A stretch of 64,000 bases of DNA, taken from Hoeflea_A sp965204935 (GTDB lineage Bacteria; Pseudomonadota; Alphaproteobacteria; Rhizobiales; Rhizobiaceae). Where the stretch lies: the NCBI RefSeq assembly GCF_965204935.1, contig NZ_CBDBFO010000002.1; one strand, written 5' to 3'. Positions 43,545 to 52,564 of the stretch are shown in pieces; the stretch's first letter is position 1, and each line of letters opens with the position of its first letter. Position numbers and translations under genes: made by a program. The notes under the pieces were generated by a model. It did no database searches and was not told the DNA's origin. It was given only the letters and a program-made list of their open reading frames with translations.

Positions 43545-43897
43545 TTTTTTGCTCCCCCATTGAGAAGATCCTTGATATCGAGCTCGAGTGCATCGATCTG
43601 CGCTCGGATCCGGGGCCAGTCTTCCGCAAGGAACTTCGACCGCTCATGGGCAAGCAGTTTCGATCGAGCATTTTCGGCAACGTACATTCCCAGTCCCCGT
43701 CTCTTCTCCACCACGTCCAGCTCGACCAGCGATTGGTAGGCCTTGGTCACGGTCAAGGGATTGACGGAAAGGTCCACCGCAATCTGCCGGACCGACGGCA
43801 GGACTTCGCCCTCGGGGATGGTCCCGCCAAGGATCATCTCGATGAGCCGTTGCCGGATCTGCAGAAATATCGGCAGTGAATCGTTCCAGTGTGTCAT
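43541..43897 (-). CDS. GntR-family regulator (YtrA-like)
   Basis: 118 residues. The winged HTH is clear: PIFLQIRQRLIEMILGGTIPEGEVLPSVRQIAVDLSVNPLTVTKAYQSLVELDVVEKRRGLGMYV. The short C-terminal helical tail (no large effector domain) is the YtrA subfamily pattern, where the regulator controls its own ABC operon. It is the first gene of the operon. The inverted repeat at 43910-43935 lies in its promoter. Confidence 0.92.
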   Translation of the reverse strand: MTHWNDSLPIFLQIRQRLIEMILGGTIPEGEVLPSVRQIAVDLSVNPLTVTKAYQSLVELDVVEKRRGLGMYVAENARSKLLAHERSKFLAEDWPRIRAQIDALELDIKDLLNGGAKK

Positions 43898-43909
43898 GCT
43901 TCACCGTGC

Positions 43910-43935
43910 TAGTGTGCTGGTCATATAATACACTA
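43910..43935. promoter_or_regulatory. Candidate GntR operator
   Basis: TAGTGT and ACACTA are exact complements 14 nt apart, 13 bp upstream of the GntR ATG. A TATTATA box for leftward transcription lies between them. Such placement fits autorepression by a YtrA-type protein. Confidence 0.5.
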
Positions 43936-44133
43936 AAACACAATTGCAAGCGGCGCCGATTTTCAGGGCATCTAATTTGTGAGCGAGCTGACGTGAAGCG
44001 GTTTATGCAATCAGTACGCGAGTAATACTGTGTAATATGACAAATTGATAATCGCGCTGGTAGAATTGATTAACCAAACAATAAAGTAATCAAAGTTAGA
44101 CTGGTGGTTACGGCAGGATAAGAACCGGCGTTC

Positions 44134-44136
44134 TTA
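44134..44136. repeat. Left target duplication of the IS1031-like element
   Basis: TTA before the left inverted repeat, matched by TTA at 46575-46577. TNA triplets are the usual target of IS1031-type elements. Confidence 0.8.
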
Positions 44137-44214
44137 GAGCCGGATTTAAAAGTAGTTGAGCGATATCAATGGTTTGTGATTCAACAGTCTTTTCAAAGAA
44201 GATGGAGAATCACG

Positions 44215-45027
44215 ATGCCATGGAATGATATCGCCCGCGCCGAACATAACAGAGACCATTTGAGATTTCCAAGCGATTTGACCGATGAGGAATGGACGAT
44301 ACTTGCCCCGTTCATTCCGCCGGCAAAACGGGGTGGACGACCGCGTACGACCGATATGCGCGAGGTGATGAACGCGATCCTTTATATCGCAACCAGCGGC
44401 TGCCAGTGGCGCATGCTGCCGAAGCAGTTCCCACCGGTATCGACGGTACGTGGCTATTTCTACACCTGGAGCCGCATGGGTCTTTTTGCAGCCATCAATC
44501 ACCTCCTGGTCCTCAATACCCGCGAACTGGAAGGCCGCGCGGCTTCACCGACGGCCGGCGTGATCGACAGCCAGAGCGTGAAAACCACCGAAAGCGGGGG
44601 CGTTCGCGGCTATGACGCCGGCAAGAAGGTCAAGGGCCGCAAGCGACACATCGTCACCGATACGATCGGCCTGATGCTGTTCATCATCGTTCACGCCGCC
44701 AACATTCAGGACAGGGACGGGGCCTGCGACCTGATCAGGGCTGTCGGCGACCGCTTCCCCTGGCTGCGCCACATCTTCGCCGATGGCGCCTATGCGGGAC
44801 CGAAGTTGCGAGCAGCGCTCGCGGGGCATGGCGACTGGACGGTCGAGACCGTCAAGCGCTGCGACAGCGCAGTCGGTTTCAAGGTTCTGCCGCGTCGATG
44901 GGTGGTGGAACGAACTTTCGCCTGGCTCGGGCGCTGCCGCAGACTGGCCCGGGACTGGGAGAGGACCATCCAGAACTCAACCGCGTGGGCGTTCATAGCA
45001 AGACCGTATGTCCGTTTCTACCGGTGA
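44215..45027 (+). pseudogene. IS5-family transposase, 3' end displaced
   Basis: 270 residues from the ATG at 44215 to a stop at 45027. Recognised blocks are FPSDLTDEEWTILAPFIPP, RMLPKQFPPVSTVRGYFYTW, GVIDSQSVKTTESGG (first Asp), HIFADGAYAGPKL (second Asp) and RWVVERTFAWLGRCRRLARDWER (Glu). The last nine codons after FIA come from the nested element. The native end, reading SIRFMTRRLARYCYV, stop, is found after it at 46509-46554. The catalytic triad is kept, so the truncated protein may still work. Confidence 0.88.
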
Positions 45028-45103
45028 GGTGGCTCGCCCTACACTGCACGTTCGAGGGTTGCTCGGATGGGCTGAGCCGATCCTCATCACAGGAGGACGA
45101 GCC

Positions 45104-46213
45104 GTGGCAGATTATAGAGAAGCATTTGTCGGAATCGATGTTGCCAAATTGAGAAACGCCATCGCGATTGCCGATGCGGGCCGTGAGGGAGAAGTTCGCT
45201 TCTTCGGAGAAGTCGACGCTTGTGTCGCAAGCATGCGCCGGACCATTCAGCGGATCGCCGACAGATTTGATCGACTGCATTTTTGCTATGAGGCCGGACC
45301 GACAGGCTATGGGCTCTATCGGCTCATCCGTTCTCTCGGGCATGAATGCACGGTCGTCGCCCCGTCGCTGATCCCAAGGAAGCCTGGCGACCGGGTGAAG
45401 ACGAACCGCCGGGACGCTCTCTCGCTCGCCCGGCTTTTGCGCGCCGGCGAGCTTACTGCGGTGTGGGTTCCCGATGCAGGCCACGAGGCGATGCGGGATC
45501 TCGTCCGCGCACGGTCGGCAGCGGTCGAGGTGCTGCGGGTCCATCGCCAGCAGGTGAGCGCTTTCATGCTCAAGCACGGCCGCGTCTATCCGCGCAAGAA
45601 AGGCTGGACGATGCGCTATTTGCGCTGGTTGCAGGAACAGACGTTCGATCACCCGGCGCACCAGATTGCGCTCCAGGAAATGGTTGAAGCCGTACGCATC
45701 TCCAAAGAGCGGGTTGAACGGCTGGAGCGCACCATCGAGGAGTTCGTTCCGGCCTGGTCGTTGGCACCGGTCGTACGAGCGCTCCGGACTTTGCGTGGCG
45801 TGGACCTGATCGTCGCTGTGACATTCGTCACCGAAGTTGGCGACGTGAGCCGGTTCGAAAGTCCGCGCCAGCTCATGGGATATCTCGGCCTCGTTCCCGG
45901 TGAGCGCTCGACTGGCGACACTATCAGGCGCGGCGGCATCACCAAGGCAGGAAACAGCCGGGTGCGCCAAATGCTGGTCGAGAGCGCCTGGGCCTATCGG
46001 CATCCGCCCAGGGTCGGGATAAAGAAGCTGTACAGACTGGAGCAGGCGTCACCGCGCGTGCGCGAGATCGCATGGAAGGCGCAGAGCCGCTTGACGGCCC
46101 GGTACCGAACGCTGAGTGGACGCGGCAAGCGGCCAACGGTGGTCTGCACTGCGGTCGCCCGCGAACTGGCCGGCTTCATGTGGGCCGTTGCCAGGGAGGC
46201 GCAGGCAAGCTGA
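45104..46213 (+). CDS. IS110-family DEDD transposase
   Basis: 369 residues from a GTG at 45104, preceded by AGGAGG. The frame extends to 45008 without a ribosome site. The RuvC-like part is FVGIDVAKLRNAIAIAD (first Asp), YEAGPTGYGLYRLIRSLGHECTVVAP (Glu) and GDRVKTNRRDALSLARLLRAGEL (paired Asp). The C-terminal Tnp20-like part has LRTLRGVDLIVAVTFVTEVGDVSRFESPRQLMGYLGLVPGERSTG and ITKAGNSRVRQMLVE, where Ser acts as nucleophile in the family. These enzymes move by RNA-guided recombination, with a bridge RNA made from the element's non-coding end. Confidence 0.95.
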   Translation: MADYREAFVGIDVAKLRNAIAIADAGREGEVRFFGEVDACVASMRRTIQRIADRFDRLHFCYEAGPTGYGLYRLIRSLGHECTVVAPSLIPRKPGDRVKTNRRDALSLARLLRAGELTAVWVPDAGHEAMRDLVRARSAAVEVLRVHRQQVSAFMLKHGRVYPRKKGWTMRYLRWLQEQTFDHPAHQIALQEMVEAVRISKERVERLERTIEEFVPAWSLAPVVRALRTLRGVDLIVAVTFVTEVGDVSRFESPRQLMGYLGLVPGERSTGDTIRRGGITKAGNSRVRQMLVESAWAYRHPPRVGIKKLYRLEQASPRVREIAWKAQSRLTARYRTLSGRGKRPTVVCTAVARELAGFMWAVAREAQAS

Positions 46214-46508
46214 TCTTGCCCTTGTGGCAACACGAAACTCGCGCATGGGCGGAGGCGGGACCACGGCAGGGAAATGTCCGTCGAATGCTTTGTGGCCGGC
46301 TACTGGCCGACGCCCGCTGTAAGACAGGAACAGACCCGGACGCACAATCGGAAATGCGGTAGCCAACCCGCGCATCAGAGCTTGATCACCGACGTCCTTC
46401 AGTTCCGCCTCCACCCATGCGCGATCAATATCATGAACAGCCGATCTCCTCCTCGTTCTGGATCGGCCGGATATTCGACGTGCCAAACCTTGACAGCGGA
46501 CATCAGAG
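46214..46508 (+). ncRNA. Candidate bridge RNA region of the nested element
   Basis: 295 bp of non-coding sequence after the transposase. In IS1111-group elements the bridge RNA comes from this right end. A stem-forming stretch is visible near 46290-46311 (GTGGCCGGCTACTGGCCGAC). The RNA boundaries and the target- and donor-binding loops were not resolved by eye. Confidence 0.35.
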
Positions 46509-46574
46509 CATCCGGTTCATGACGCGGCGTCTCGCAAGGTATTGTTACGTTTGAATAACTTTTGAATCCGGCTC

Positions 46575-46577
46575 TTA
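46575..46577. repeat. Right target duplication of the IS1031-like element
   Basis: TTA directly after the right inverted repeat, matching 44134-44136. Confidence 0.8.
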
Positions 46578-46762
46578 GGCATGATGCGAACCAGCCGTCC
46601 CGGAATGGCCCGGGCTGAGGGACGGAAGCGGATCAGTGGCGCAATCTTCTCGGCGTCTACTGGATGAGTAGCTCGGACTGCACAGATCCTTTCGAACAAT
46701 CAAAGAAAAGTAGGGAGCCGCGCGGCGCCGCTGGGCGCACACTGCGGTTGGGGGATACTGAA

Positions 46763-48970
46763 ATGATTGAGAGGTTTAACAACCTGAACATCTCGGCTCG
46801 TCTGATGGTTGGGACCATCGTGACGGCGGTGGGCCTGCTTCTCTTCGCATCGCAACTGACCTATCAGCAATTCGGCAATGTCTTGGAACTGCGCAAGGCC
46901 GGCGACCTCGTATCTCTGATGCCGGAGGTTGGCCAGCTTGTCCACGAACTGCAGAAGGAGAGGGGACAGTCGGCCGGTTTCATTTCGTCAAAGGGCGCAT
47001 CGTTTGCCGATGCACTGCCGGTGCAACGCGGTGATACGGACCGGGTCCTTCAGCATACACGGGCCGCGCTGGACGATTTCCGCTTCGGCCGTTTTCAGCC
47101 CTCTCTTGAAGAGAGTGTGCGCCAGAGCAGGGCAATGCTGGCGGATCTTGCCGATGTCCGGCAATCCGTGGACAGCTTCTCGCTCACTGTTCCGCAGATG
47201 GCGAAATACTATACCGGAACCATCGTAACTCTGCTTGAAATTGCGCACGAATTGCAGCTTGCAAGCCGTAATGATCAGGTTAGCAAGTCTATGATTTCGT
47301 ATCATAATTTCATGCTGGGCAAAGAATATGCCGGGCGCGAGCGCGCGATGGGCGCTGTCGGTTTCGGTTCCGGCCAGTTTGCCCCGGCGATATACGATAA
47401 CCTGATCCGCTTCATCCAGTCCCAGAATGTCTATTTTGGAAGTTTCAAGAATCTGGCCTCTGCTGAATTGCAGGCACTGGACGAGCGCGTCGTCAGCGGT
47501 CCGGTGGTTGAGGAAGTCAACCGGATGCGCGACGTTGCAATCAGTTCGCTGCAGACGGGAGACCTTCAAGGCATTACGGCTTCTCAGTGGTTTGCCGCAA
47601 CCACCGACCGGATCGACCTGATGAAGGACGTGGAAGACGCTCTTGTGGCTGACATGAGCCAAATCGTCGGCAATTTGATCTGGACGGCCTGGATCGGCCT
47701 TGCGATCAACTTAGCGCTGACCGTCGCGGTTCTGGCGCTCGGCGGCTTCATGCTTGTCGTCGTCGGTCGCTCCATAACCGAACCAGTGGCGTCCTTGACT
47801 GAATCCATGCAGGAACTGTCGGAAGGCAACAATGACGTGCTGATCAGCGGCGCGGAGCGCCGGGACGAACTGGGCGTCATGGCCCGGGCACTTCAGGTGT
47901 TCAAGGACGCCGCCGTCGAGAAAGTCGCCCTGGAGCAGGAAGCCACGGAAGAGCGGCAGAAGGTCGAGCAGGAGCGCAAACGTGTATCCGACCAGCTTGC
48001 GCACGCAGTGGAGCAGGTCGGTGCTGCCCTGGGACGTTTGGCTGAAGGTGACCTTACAGCCCACATCGGAGCTGAACTTGCCTCCGAATACCAAAAGACA
48101 AAGGAGGATTTCAATATTGCGGCGGCGCGGCTCCACAAAGCGCTGGGCGCCGTAACCGCCTCGGCGCGCGAGATAAGGTCCAGCTCGGAAGCGATCGCAC
48201 AGGCATCCGAGGACATGTCGAGAAGGACGGAGAGCCAGGCAGCCTCGCTGGAACAGACAGCCGCCGCCGTCGCTCAGATTTCGCAGAATATGAAGGCCAC
48301 ACTGGATTCGGCGACCCGGGCGCGGGAAATCGCCGAGGGCGCCAAGGAGCGGGCAACCGAGGGCACCAAGGTCGTCGGCTCGGCCATCGACTCCATGCAG
48401 GACATCGAGAACGCGGCAAAGCAGATGAACGAGATCATCGGCGTCATCGACGAGATCGCGTTCCAGACCAGCCTTCTGGCACTGAACGCCGGTGTCGAGG
48501 CCGCCCGCGCCGGGGAGGCCGGCAAAGGCTTTGCCGTTGTTGCGTCCGAGGTCCGGGCGCTGGCGCAGAGATCCGCGGAAGAATCGGGACAGATCAAGGA
48601 GCTGATCTCCAATTCCTCTTCCAGCATTGAGAACGGCGCGGAGCTTGTGCGCCGCACCGGCACCGTGCTTGAAGCCATCGTCAAGGAAGTCGGCGATGTC
48701 GATGATGTGGTTGTCGATATCTTTTCCGGGGCCGAGGATCAGCAGACAAGCATCGACGAAATCAATTCGGCGATCAGCCAGCTGGACCAGGCCACCCAGC
48801 AAAATGCCGCGATGGCCGAGCAGGCGACCGCGGCCACGCGAATGCTGTCGGACGAAAGCGATCAACTAGTCGATCTGATCGGCCGTTTTGTCACCAGTGA
48901 CTCAGCGACGGCACAGCAGGGGCGTGCTGAAGCCGGACGGCAGGACGAACCAACCGCCCTGGCAGGCTGA
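46763..48970 (+). CDS. Methyl-accepting chemotaxis protein with NIT sensor domain
   Basis: 735 residues from the ATG at 46763. An upstream extension from 46664 crosses into flanking DNA. Order: membrane helix (about 11-33), a helical periplasmic NIT domain (VGQLVHELQKERGQSAGFISSKG, the nitrate/nitrite sensor pattern), second helix (about 308-338), HAMP (SITEPVASLTESMQELSEGN), a second HAMP-like segment near 420, then the signalling hairpin. The hairpin tip is EIIGVIDEIAFQTSLLALNAGVEAARAGEAGKGFAVVASEVRALAQRSAEES. It passes ligand information to CheW/CheA. Nitrate sensing is inferred from the domain. Confidence 0.93.
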   Translation: MIERFNNLNISARLMVGTIVTAVGLLLFASQLTYQQFGNVLELRKAGDLVSLMPEVGQLVHELQKERGQSAGFISSKGASFADALPVQRGDTDRVLQHTRAALDDFRFGRFQPSLEESVRQSRAMLADLADVRQSVDSFSLTVPQMAKYYTGTIVTLLEIAHELQLASRNDQVSKSMISYHNFMLGKEYAGRERAMGAVGFGSGQFAPAIYDNLIRFIQSQNVYFGSFKNLASAELQALDERVVSGPVVEEVNRMRDVAISSLQTGDLQGITASQWFAATTDRIDLMKDVEDALVADMSQIVGNLIWTAWIGLAINLALTVAVLALGGFMLVVVGRSITEPVASLTESMQELSEGNNDVLISGAERRDELGVMARALQVFKDAAVEKVALEQEATEERQKVEQERKRVSDQLAHAVEQVGAALGRLAEGDLTAHIGAELASEYQKTKEDFNIAAARLHKALGAVTASAREIRSSSEAIAQASEDMSRRTESQAASLEQTAAAVAQISQNMKATLDSATRAREIAEGAKERATEGTKVVGSAIDSMQDIENAAKQMNEIIGVIDEIAFQTSLLALNAGVEAARAGEAGKGFAVVASEVRALAQRSAEESGQIKELISNSSSSIENGAELVRRTGTVLEAIVKEVGDVDDVVVDIFSGAEDQQTSIDEINSAISQLDQATQQNAAMAEQATAATRMLSDESDQLVDLIGRFVTSDSATAQQGRAEAGRQDEPTALAG

Positions 48971-49020
48971 TTTTCTGAAAGACTTCCGATGGGGTGTGCA
49001 ATACCCGAAAACGTCCCTAT

Positions 49021-49548
49021 TCAGGATTCGACCGATGCGACGAACGCATCCAGTTCCTTGCCAAGTGCGTCCCAGTCGGTGAATTCTCTGTCCTCCGTGA
49101 TGGGCGCCCGGTTTTCCAGGACGACGTGTTCGACGATCTGGTTCATGTAGTAGTCGTACTGGTCGTATTTCAGCGCACCCGCGACTAGGGCGATCGAGCG
49201 GGGTTCAAAACCTGTGTCCTCGACGAACCTGTCGACATAGCGCCTGGCCTCGTCCGCACCGTTTTCGAAGGCAACGGAAAGGCTGACGGAAACCAGCAGT
49301 GTGGGAAGCGTCTTGAGTTGCGCGCGATGGGCCACGGTGAAATTGATCAGGGACTCCTGGTGGCTCTTCTGATGCACCGACCCGGCGAGGATGGCCGCGT
49401 CAAAGGAGGCCACATCGAGATCGGGTAGGCGTCTGCGACTGTCGCTCTCATCGACATCATGGCCGGCGGCCTTCAGCCGTTCTGCACAGAAGTCTGCAAT
49501 TTTCCGCGTCTGACCCTCGGTCGTGCCGTAAATAAGCAGTATCCGCAT
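49021..49548 (-). CDS. Flavodoxin-domain protein, HemG-like
   Basis: 175 residues. It opens MRILLIYGTTEGQTRKIADFCAERL, the flavodoxin FMN phosphate loop (T-x-T/E-G-x-T). DAAILAGSVHQKSHQESLINF and TLLVSVSLSVAF follow, as in the Flavodoxin_5 group that includes HemG. HemG oxidises protoporphyrinogen to protoporphyrin with a quinone acceptor. The long C-terminal insertion of HemG (RSIALVAGALKYDQYDYYMNQIV) is also present. Heme synthesis is the likely role, but related proteins act as general flavodoxins. Confidence 0.78.
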   Translation of the reverse strand: MRILLIYGTTEGQTRKIADFCAERLKAAGHDVDESDSRRRLPDLDVASFDAAILAGSVHQKSHQESLINFTVAHRAQLKTLPTLLVSVSLSVAFENGADEARRYVDRFVEDTGFEPRSIALVAGALKYDQYDYYMNQIVEHVVLENRAPITEDREFTDWDALGKELDAFVASVES

Positions 49549-49869
49549 GGTTTGCCTCCTTTAATTCTGCTTGCCGACCGTTTGCTTTGCGAACGCATGC
49601 TAGCCTGGCGAGGCCCGTGACGCCTTGCGTTAGATCAACCGGTGCGGTTTGCCGGGCTCCATCGGTGCCAACCAACGGCGTGCTCACGTGTGGGCAACCG
49701 TTGTAACCCTTTGTGAAAGCGGTTCCGCAAGCCCCGGATTGCAGGCGATTGGGGACCACAGCCAGTGCCAATATGGAATTTTTCCGGCGAGCGCCGGAAT
49801 AAGTTCCGCCACCTTCCGTTTCTCCCTTGTCGCCGCTGAGCGGCATGTGAAGTAAAGAAAGGTGAACCC
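49549..49869. other. Divergent intergenic region
   Basis: 321 bp between the flavodoxin gene and the P-loop NTPase gene. A palindrome TTCCGGCGAGCGCCGGAA lies at 49782-49799, with no T-run. No coding frame is convincing. Both promoters should lie here. Confidence 0.4.
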
Positions 49870-50928
49870 ATGCAGATACTTGACAGGACCGTTGTTAACC
49901 GGGCCAAGCAAGCCTATTCCAGCCGCCGCGTGCCGCTTGACGAGATCAAGACTCTGATCAGCGAGAAACGTCGGCCGAAATCAGGCGATCTCGTCCTGGC
50001 CCGTGTGGTCAAACTCGGTTCGCACCAGCGAATAGAGCTGCCGAGCGGACGGCGCGCGATGATGAATCCCGGTGACGAGATCATCGTCGCATATGGAGAC
50101 CGGTATGCGCCGGACCAGTACGAGGCCTATGTTCCGGGTGATCTCGGACCTTGTCACCTCGTCGCTGCGGGCGGCGTTGCAGCGCGGGCAAAGAGCTGGC
50201 ACGACAGGATGGGCGGACCGACTGAGATCGAGCCGATCGGGCTGCTGGGCTGCGCCCGGCACGAACCGCTGAACATCGGCGATTTTGCCCTGAAGCATGT
50301 TCCCGGACCAATGCCGGATGCGGTCTTTGCGGTCTTTGGGACATCCATGAATGCCGGCAAGACAATCACGGCAGCGACACTTGTGAAGGGCTTTACCGAC
50401 GCCGGTTACCGCGTCGGCGCCGCCAAGATCACCGGCACAGCTGCCGGCGGCGATCCATGGCTGATGCGCGACTATGGCGCTGCGGAAGTTGTCGACTTTA
50501 CCGATGCCGGTTTCCCCAGCACTTTCAACATCGATCCCGAAACGATCCTCGACAGCACGGACAATCTGCTGCGTGCGCTCGGCAGTCGCGGCTGTTCGAT
50601 CGCTGTCATCGAGATTGCCGACGGGCTTTACCAGGCGGAAACCGCCGCCCTTGCCGCCACCGAGGAGCTGCGCTCGATCCTGACCGGAACCTTCTTTGCC
50701 GCAGGTGATGCGATGGGTGCGGTGTCGGGTGCGGCGGATCTGGCGCGGATGGGCCACCGCGTTGTCGGCATTTCCGGTGCATTGACGCGCTCGCCGCTCG
50801 CCTGCCGCGAGGCGGCAAAGGCGTCCGGTTTTCCCGTCTTTTGCCTTGACGAACTGACAAATCCGGAGGCGGTCGCTGACTGGGCAGCGCTTGCCGGTGG
50901 CCGGTTCGAAACCGCGGCGGGCCAGTAA
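49870..50928 (+). CDS. P-loop NTPase of the dethiobiotin-synthetase-like class
   Basis: 352 residues. The first 150 residues form a beta-rich domain (GDLVLARVVKLGSHQRIELPSGRRAMMNPGDEIIV). The rest is a Walker-type NTPase: VFAVFGTSMNAGKTITAATLVKGF (P-loop near 156), VGAAKITGTAAGGDPWLMRDYGA, and IAVIEIADGLYQAETAAL as the Walker B-like strand. The GTSMNAGKT loop and K-x-T-G-T resemble SIMIBI-type ligases and transferases. The gene is followed at 1 bp by the ABC exporter-like gene, so they probably act together. The exact family is not recognised. Confidence 0.65.
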   Translation: MQILDRTVVNRAKQAYSSRRVPLDEIKTLISEKRRPKSGDLVLARVVKLGSHQRIELPSGRRAMMNPGDEIIVAYGDRYAPDQYEAYVPGDLGPCHLVAAGGVAARAKSWHDRMGGPTEIEPIGLLGCARHEPLNIGDFALKHVPGPMPDAVFAVFGTSMNAGKTITAATLVKGFTDAGYRVGAAKITGTAAGGDPWLMRDYGAAEVVDFTDAGFPSTFNIDPETILDSTDNLLRALGSRGCSIAVIEIADGLYQAETAALAATEELRSILTGTFFAAGDAMGAVSGAADLARMGHRVVGISGALTRSPLACREAAKASGFPVFCLDELTNPEAVADWAALAGGRFETAAGQ

Positions 50929-50929
50929 G

Positions 50930-52519
50930 ATGACGGTTCCCGTTCTTTGGACCCGGCGGCGTTTGATACGGCTATCGGGTCTCGCCGGCATCGGCTTCGT
51001 CCAGGCCGGCGCTGCTCTGGCAATTGGGATCTCGGGAAGCCGCGCGTTGACGGAGAATGACGCTTCTTCCCCCCGCCTTTGGTTCCTGGGCGCCGTTGTC
51101 GCCGCAGCTGCGGTTCTCATTCTCGCACGCGTGCTGCAGCGCCGCTTTGCTGAGGCATTGGCGCTTGACTATGTAACGGAACTGCGTTTGGCACTGATGA
51201 GCCATGTCATGCGAATACCCGCGGATGCGCGTCAGCCGAGCTCCGGGTTGGTGATGACCCGCGTCGTCAACGATCTGTCAGCGATCAAGCTTTGGATTGC
51301 CAGTGGCCTTGTCTCCATAACGGTCGCAATTGCGACCCTTGTCGCGATGTCGTTGATGCTCGCGGCCTACCGACCGGCACTTGCAATCGTGCTCGCGATT
51401 GCCGCGGCAATCTGGTGCGTACCGGTCCTTGTCAGTCTCAAGCCGCTCGAGCGGCACATTCGCGAGAGCCGACGCCAACGCGGCCGCATCGCTGCGCGCG
51501 CAGGCGCGATCCTGGCTGCGCGCCTGACACTCCTCGGCTTCGGCCGACACGGTCCGACGGTGCGCGGGCTGCAGAGGAAATCTGAACAGTTGAACAATGC
51601 GCTTGTCGGGCGCGCCACGGTGTCGGGTCTGTTGCGGTCCAGCGGTGATCTTGTTTTTCCGGTTGTTGTTCTGTCGGCGGTAATCGGGCGCCTGTTCTTC
51701 GAAACCGGTGCTTTTGATGCCGTTTCTCTTGGTGTGCTTGTTCTGATGGCAGGCTTGACGGCGACTCATCTCAGTGCCGTTGCGCTCGGCCTCGAGTACC
51801 GGCTGGCACACAAAGTGGCGCTCGCCCGGCTGACGTCGGTGATGGAAGTGCCCGCGCTTGACCTGGAAAAGGGTCAGGAACTGGCGAGACGAGACGGCGA
51901 CGGAACGATCGCCGTGAAGAGCCTGCGATTGGATCCCGATGGACGCAGCGTCACAATGACTGCTGAGCCCGGGGAAGCGGTGGCGCTTGAGGGATTGTCG
52001 GTCGAAGAAGCAACAGATTTCGTGCTGAAGCTGTCGCGGCTGAAAGAGCCCGCTGCCGAAACGGTCTTTCTCGGCGGACGCGATGCTACAACAGTTCGGA
52101 CACGCAACTGGTGGCGCAACGTAACGGTTGTTTCGCCGCAACTTCCGTTGATCAAGGCAAACATACTGAAAAACGGACAGATCGGAGCGCATTCCAGCAT
52201 CAGTGCAACAGAACGCAGTCGCGTCCTGCAGCGTTTTGGCCTGTTACCGATGCACATGGCGATGGTCGTCCGAGAAGGAGCTCATCATCCCGGCATTCCT
52301 GCGGTTGCCATCCGGGCCGCCCGCGCCGTATTGCGTCGAAGCGCTGTGGTTCTTGTTGCCGACGACGATTTGGTCGCCGAAGAGACTCTGTTTCGGGTCT
52401 TTGTAGAGGAACTGCAATCGACGAATGCAACGATTGTCGTGGCCACACCCTTGTCGGCCCGGCTCAGGCGCGGTTTCAGGGCGATCGATTTGGGAAACAC
52501 CAATGCGCGGGCAGCTTGA
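50930..52519 (+). CDS. ABC exporter-like protein with degenerate ATPase domain
   Basis: 529 residues from the ATG at 50930. The N-terminal 320 residues have six helices and a fold like type I exporters: ARVLQRRFAEALALDYVTELRLALMSHVMRIP, SSGLVMTRVVNDLSAIKLWIASGL. The C-terminal 200 residues align in order with a nucleotide-binding domain but lack its signatures. At the Walker A position it reads AEPGEAVALEGLSVEEATDF (no GKS/T), and there is no LSGGQ. Only a hydrophobic strand ending in Asp (VVLVADDD) resembles Walker B. It cannot bind ATP in the usual way, and is likely a structural or sensory relative. Confidence 0.75.
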   Translation: MTVPVLWTRRRLIRLSGLAGIGFVQAGAALAIGISGSRALTENDASSPRLWFLGAVVAAAAVLILARVLQRRFAEALALDYVTELRLALMSHVMRIPADARQPSSGLVMTRVVNDLSAIKLWIASGLVSITVAIATLVAMSLMLAAYRPALAIVLAIAAAIWCVPVLVSLKPLERHIRESRRQRGRIAARAGAILAARLTLLGFGRHGPTVRGLQRKSEQLNNALVGRATVSGLLRSSGDLVFPVVVLSAVIGRLFFETGAFDAVSLGVLVLMAGLTATHLSAVALGLEYRLAHKVALARLTSVMEVPALDLEKGQELARRDGDGTIAVKSLRLDPDGRSVTMTAEPGEAVALEGLSVEEATDFVLKLSRLKEPAAETVFLGGRDATTVRTRNWWRNVTVVSPQLPLIKANILKNGQIGAHSSISATERSRVLQRFGLLPMHMAMVVREGAHHPGIPAVAIRAARAVLRRSAVVLVADDDLVAEETLFRVFVEELQSTNATIVVATPLSARLRRGFRAIDLGNTNARAA

Positions 52520-52564
52520 GACTGCCCGTGCCGCCGGGTTCAGATTTAAGGTTTACTCTTTTTA

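Larger units (their letters stand above)
45003..46508 (+). mobile_element. IS1111/IS110-type element nested in the IS5-family transposase gene
   Basis: The junctions are placed where the IS5-family frame breaks and resumes: AG at 45001-45002 and C at 46509 rejoin it as ...AFIASIRFMTRR. Near each end lies a subterminal inverted repeat, ATGTCCG at 45008-45014 and CGGACAT at 46497-46503, with five bases outside each. Short subterminal repeats are typical of the IS1111 group. The 295-bp non-coding right end may encode the guide RNA. The exact ends are uncertain by about 2 bp. Confidence 0.82.
44137..46574 (+). mobile_element. IS1031-like element (IS5 family) carrying a nested IS
   Basis: The ends are inverted repeats that begin GAGCCGGATT (44137 on, and the complement ending at 46574), matching over 17 nt with one mismatch. 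A TTA triplet flanks both sides. Without the nested element the unit is about 930 bp, the normal size for IS1031-type elements. Its transposase gene is broken at its 3' end by an IS1111/IS110-type insertion. It lies between the GntR operon and the chemoreceptor gene, apparently intergenic. Confidence 0.9.

Noticed and set aside
47711..48865. 384-residue minus-strand frame
   Set aside because: Antisense to the chemoreceptor signalling domain, whose motifs are unmistakable.
49782..49799. Palindrome TTCCGGCGAGCGCCGGAA as a terminator
   Set aside because: No T-run on either strand, and no gene ends nearby on the strand it could serve.
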